DNA of 7,836 nucleotides. Origin: an uncultured Erysipelotrichaceae bacterium (GTDB lineage: Bacteria > Bacillota_I > Bacilli_A > Erysipelotrichales > Erysipelotrichaceae). The DNA lies in assembly GCA_910586285.1 (NCBI GenBank), contig CAJUGR010000085.1, positions 1 to 7,836 on the forward strand. Reading direction: 5' to 3'. The first letter of the stretch is position 1, and every line of letters starts with the position of its first letter. A program made the translations under genes and the position numbers. Positions 5,884 through 7,836 of this stretch are shown piece by piece. The notes beneath the pieces were generated by a model. It was not told where the DNA came from. It made no database searches and saw nothing but the letters and a program-made list of their open reading frames with translations.

Positions 5884-5913
5884 AACATCACGTTATAAAC
5901 GTGGTGTTTTTTT
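5884..5913 (+). terminator. groESL intrinsic terminator, also the group II intron target
   Basis: A 10-bp stem (5884-5893 with 5899-5908, one G-U pair) with the loop TATAA is followed by a T-run reaching 5913. The group II intron begins right after this T-run, the known target type of subgroup IIC introns. Sequence after the intron resumes with TTTAG, so the original T-run was probably longer. Confidence 0.88.
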
Positions 5914-6358
5914 GTATGAGGGCATGCCCTACATCTGTGGTGAAAGTCCACAAGAGGCGTAGTTACCGACGAACTCGAGAGCGACTGGCAAGTTTCATAT
6001 CGCGAGGTATGGGAGAGAAGAAGCCATAGCGAAATCGTGACTTGACGAACAGAAACCAGATAAGTAGGCATATCAAGCGGATAAGTTGGCATGAAGCAAC
6101 AAAGTCCAAAAGGTAACCGTAACCTTGATGTGTAAATCTGGCGAGTAAACGATGAAAGATGTAGAGCTTATCCCGTGAGATCTCATTGGCTCAATAGCGA
6201 GACGTAGAACGACGTGCAGTGAGGAGTAGTAACAACGAACAATGAGAAGTCAGCAGAGGTCATAGTAGGTAGAAATACTGAAGGACTGAACGTTTTAACA
6301 GCGCAATACAAATGTATGTTTCGTATGAGAATCTGACAAAGGCACAGTGGAAACGTAA
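5914..6358 (+). ncRNA. 5' ribozyme region of the group II intron (domains I-III and start of IV)
   Basis: These 445 nt have no convincing ORF and hold many short self-complementary stretches, as expected of a structured ribozyme. The region starts with GTATGA and a perfect 12-nt palindrome AGGGCATGCCCT (5919-5930). It then has TCTGTGGTGAAAGTCCACA (5934-5952), a clear hairpin, and a run of GAAA/GCGA-type loops. The stretch GTCAGCAGAGGTCATAG (6249-6265) with GAAGGACTGAAC (6280-6291) resembles the conserved lead-in to the ORF in related Bacillota introns, from memory. Exon-binding site 1 should contain an A-run to pair with the T-rich exon; CCAAAAGG (6106-6113) is one candidate, unproven. Confidence 0.7.
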
Positions 6359-7747
6359 ATGAAACCAAGACCTTACAAACCTAGGAAGAAATCATACGAA
6401 AGCGGAAAGGAGAGGAGCGCACAGAGTATGTCAGAATTATTGAACAGGATACTGAGCAGAGAAAACATGAACCAAGCGTACCAAAAGGTAAAAGCCAACA
6501 AGGGCGCAGCGGGAATTGATGAGGTAACAGTAGAAGAACTGAACAAGTACATCAAAGCAAACTGGGTCAGTATCAAGGAACAAATCGTAAGCAGGACATA
6601 TCGACCACAGCCGGTAAAAAGGGTAAAGATACCAAAAGCTAGTGGAGGAACAAGAAACTTGGGAATCCCAACGGTGATGGATAGAGTAATCCAACAGGCA
6701 ATGGTACAGATATTAAGTCCAAAGTGTGAGGAGTATTTTTCTGAATACAGTTATGGATTTCGACCAAACAGAAGTTGTGAGATGGCGATCCTGAAGTTAT
6801 TGGAATATTTCAATGATGGATATGCGTGGGTCGTAGATATCGACTTAGAAAAGTTCTTTGACAATGTACCGCAAGATAAGTTAATGAGTTATGTGCATAA
6901 CATCGTCAATGATGGAGACACAGAGTCGTTAATCAGGAAACATCTGAAAGCGGGAATCATGGAAAACGGGAAATATGAGAAAAGTGACAAGGGGACAGCG
7001 CAAGGAGGAAACCTATCACCGTTACTAAGTAATATCCTGTTAAATGAATTAGACAAAGAATTGGAAAAGCGAGGGCTACACTTCACAAGGTACGCAGATG
7101 ATTGCGTAATCGCATTAAGAAGTGAAGCCAGTGCAAAACGAGTCATGCGAACCATCATAGCATGGATAGAGAGAAAACTAGGGCTAAAAGTGAATATGAC
7201 AAAGACGAAGATTACAAAGCCAAGCAATCTAAAATATCTAGGATTAGGATTTTATTGTGATTTTAAGACAGGAATATGGAAACCGAAAGCCCATGAAGAA
7301 AGTGTAAAGAAATTTAAAAGAACCCTGAAGCGACTTACGATACGAAAGAATTCAATAAAACTGGAAGAAAGAATCAGAAAACTAAACCAAGTGATACGAG
7401 GATGGATAAACTACTTCGCAATCAGTAACATGAAAGTGCAAATGGGAAGGATAGACGCCCATCTGAGGACAAGAATTCGAGCGATTATATGGAAACAATG
7501 GAAAGTCCCAAAGAAAAGACAATGGGGCTTACAGAAACTTGGAATAGAAAAAGACCTAGCAAGGCAGACAGCATACATGAGAGATCGCTATCAGTGGATA
7601 GTGACGAAAACTTGTGTATCAAGAGCGATAAGCAAAGAAAAACTAACCCAAAAAGGGCTAGTCAGCTGTCTTGACTATTATTTAAAACAACATACTTTGA
7701 AGTTAGAACGAACCGCCGTGTGCGGAACCGCATGCACGGTGGTGTGA
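6359..7747 (+). CDS. ltrA: Group II intron reverse transcriptase/maturase (LtrA-like, no endonuclease)
   Basis: This intron-encoded protein (462 residues as drawn) reverse-transcribes the intron and helps it splice. RT motifs appear in order: ENMNQAYQKVKANKGAAGID (RT0/1), YRPQPVKRVKIPK, GIPTVMDRVIQQA, SYGFRPNRSC, VVDIDLEKFFDNV with catalytic Asp162, TAQGGNLSPLLSN (213-225) and YADD (245-248) with Asp247/248. The maturase X domain follows, with LNQVIRGWINYF and IWKQWKVPKKR. The protein then ends near LVSCLDYYLKQH with no HNH endonuclease. All three catalytic Asp residues are present, so it should be active. ATG 6359 has a weak ribosome site, whereas ATG 6428 (MSELLNRIL, 439 aa) is preceded by AAAGGAGAGGAG and is a serious alternative start. 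The last dozen or so codons are read through domain V, and the stop lies at the foot of domain VI. Confidence 0.93.
   Translation: MKPRPYKPRKKSYESGKERSAQSMSELLNRILSRENMNQAYQKVKANKGAAGIDEVTVEELNKYIKANWVSIKEQIVSRTYRPQPVKRVKIPKASGGTRNLGIPTVMDRVIQQAMVQILSPKCEEYFSEYSYGFRPNRSCEMAILKLLEYFNDGYAWVVDIDLEKFFDNVPQDKLMSYVHNIVNDGDTESLIRKHLKAGIMENGKYEKSDKGTAQGGNLSPLLSNILLNELDKELEKRGLHFTRYADDCVIALRSEASAKRVMRTIIAWIERKLGLKVNMTKTKITKPSNLKYLGLGFYCDFKTGIWKPKAHEESVKKFKRTLKRLTIRKNSIKLEERIRKLNQVIRGWINYFAISNMKVQMGRIDAHLRTRIRAIIWKQWKVPKKRQWGLQKLGIEKDLARQTAYMRDRYQWIVTKTCVSRAISKEKLTQKGLVSCLDYYLKQHTLKLERTAVCGTACTVV
6406..6417 (+). promoter_or_regulatory. Strong internal ribosome binding site in the RT gene
   Basis: AAAGGAGAGGAG lies 10 nt before the in-frame ATG at 6428. 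It is far better than the sequence before ATG 6359 (CAGTGGAAACGTAA). Either the true start is 6428 or two forms are made. The 23-residue N-terminal extension is rich in Lys/Arg, which could suit RNA binding, so the longer form is not excluded. Confidence 0.5.
7710..7743 (+). ncRNA. Group II intron domain V (catalytic core)
   Basis: This 34-nt element folds as a 9-bp lower stem (7712-7720 with 7735-7743), a 2-nt bulge T7733-G7734, and a 4-bp upper stem (7721-7724 with 7729-7732) capped by GAAC. The single G-U pair (7715 with 7740) marks the catalytic triad C7714-G7715-C7716. The triad is 4 bp from the bulge. CGC and this spacing are, as I know them, IIC features; other subgroups use AGC. Confidence 0.85.
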
Positions 7748-7775
7748 GAGGGCGATTTATTTCGCCCTACTCGAT
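7746..7775 (+). ncRNA. Group II intron domain VI with bulged branch-point adenosine
   Basis: GAG-AGGGCGA (7746-7755) pairs with TCGCCCT (7762-7768) and CTC (7770-7772), leaving A7769 unpaired as the expected lariat branch point. The loop is TTTATT. The intron is taken to end at GAT (7773-7775), six to seven nt after the branch A, as is usual. The RT stop codon TGA (7745-7747) overlaps the base of this helix. Confidence 0.75.
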
Positions 7776-7806
7776 TTTAGAAACTTACGAAAGGAGCTGA
7801 AAGAAC

Positions 7807-7836
7807 TTGAAAAAGATTAAATCTTATACGGGTATC
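7807..7836 (+). CDS. Start of an unidentified gene, cut by the window edge
   Basis: AAAGGAG (7790-7796) precedes a TTG at 7807 by 10 nt. The frame is open to the edge and reads M(TTG)KKIKSYTGI. An in-frame TGA at 7798-7800 excludes an upstream start, so TTG is the only reasonable initiator. The N-terminal KKIKSYT pattern recalls the beginning of TcpE-type proteins of Gram-positive conjugative elements, but ten residues cannot establish that. It lies 31 nt after the intron. Its own promoter is not visible between intron and start, so read-through from the intron or groESL is possible. Confidence 0.5.
   Translation, partial: MKKIKSYTGI

Larger units (their letters stand above)
5914..7775 (+). 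mobile_element. Group II intron, probably subgroup IIC, inserted in the groEL terminator
   Basis: This retroelement is about 1.86 kb: a 5' ribozyme part, an RT/maturase ORF, then domains V and VI. It splices as a ribozyme and moves through an RNA intermediate copied by its own RT. The 5' end is placed at GTATG (5914), near the GUGYG consensus. The 3' end is placed at the GAT closing domain VI (7775), six nt after the bulged adenosine 7769. Three independent points indicate IIC: insertion immediately 3' of an intrinsic terminator hairpin, domain V with a CGC rather than AGC triad, and no HNH endonuclease in the protein. The ends are uncertain by a few bases because T residues flank both sides. 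It is in the same direction as groEL. Confidence 0.85.

Noticed and set aside
5820..6092. Minus-strand ORF spanning the groEL end and intron start
   Set aside because: It crosses the groEL terminator and the intron boundary, so it would have been created by the insertion; there is no ribosome site or recognisable domain.
6359..7747. RT as a retron or diversity-generating retroelement
   Set aside because: The protein has a clear maturase X domain, and domains V and VI follow it; no template/variable repeat pair or msr-msd structure is seen.
1..7836. CRISPR array, tRNA or rRNA genes
   Set aside because: No regularly spaced direct repeats, cloverleaf with CCA-type end, or rRNA-like conserved stretches were found on either strand by reading.

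Overview
The window looks like a chromosomal segment of a low-to-moderate G+C Gram-positive (Bacillota), possibly of the Erysipelotrichia. The support is strong AAGGAGG-type ribosome binding sites, U-rich intrinsic terminators, HrcA/CIRCE control of groESL rather than sigma-32 control, and the protein family mix. The rank below phylum is a guess. All recognised genes are on the + strand.

Left part (1-1317): the tail of an unidentified gene may end inside an intrinsic terminator (33-57). A polytopic membrane protein of the putative 10-TM heavy-metal/manganese exporter family (ArsP_2-like) follows at 174-1031. The next 286 bp carry a candidate promoter and two very small ORFs: a 39-codon one that looks like a single-span membrane peptide and a 7-codon one.

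Middle (1318-3831): three genes lie head to tail with short gaps and may be co-transcribed. They are a TPR-solenoid protein of about 13 repeats, a short SRAP/YedK-type abasic-site DNA-protein crosslink protein, and a NifX/NafY-like (dinitrogenase iron-molybdenum cofactor family) protein with a His/Cys-rich tail.

Heat-shock operon (3890-5913): groES and groEL sit behind one sigma-A-like promoter bracketed by two imperfect CIRCE operators, with an intrinsic terminator after groEL. GroES is short and GroEL lacks the usual GGM tail.

Right part (5914-7775): a group II intron of about 1.86 kb sits directly in the U-tract of the groEL terminator. It encodes a reverse transcriptase/maturase without an HNH endonuclease. 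Its domain V folds with a CGC catalytic triad, and joining the flanks restores a longer T-run. Terminator targeting, the CGC triad and the lack of endonuclease together indicate subgroup IIC. The RT reading frame runs through domain V and stops at the foot of domain VI. After the intron, a new gene starts with TTG at 7807 and runs off the window. Its ten visible residues vaguely recall TcpE-type conjugation proteins, which is not enough to identify it.

No wholly new system is evident. The best leads are the intron/terminator arrangement, the double CIRCE promoter, the ORF-domain V overlap, the metal-binding tail on the NifX-like protein, and the small membrane ORF.
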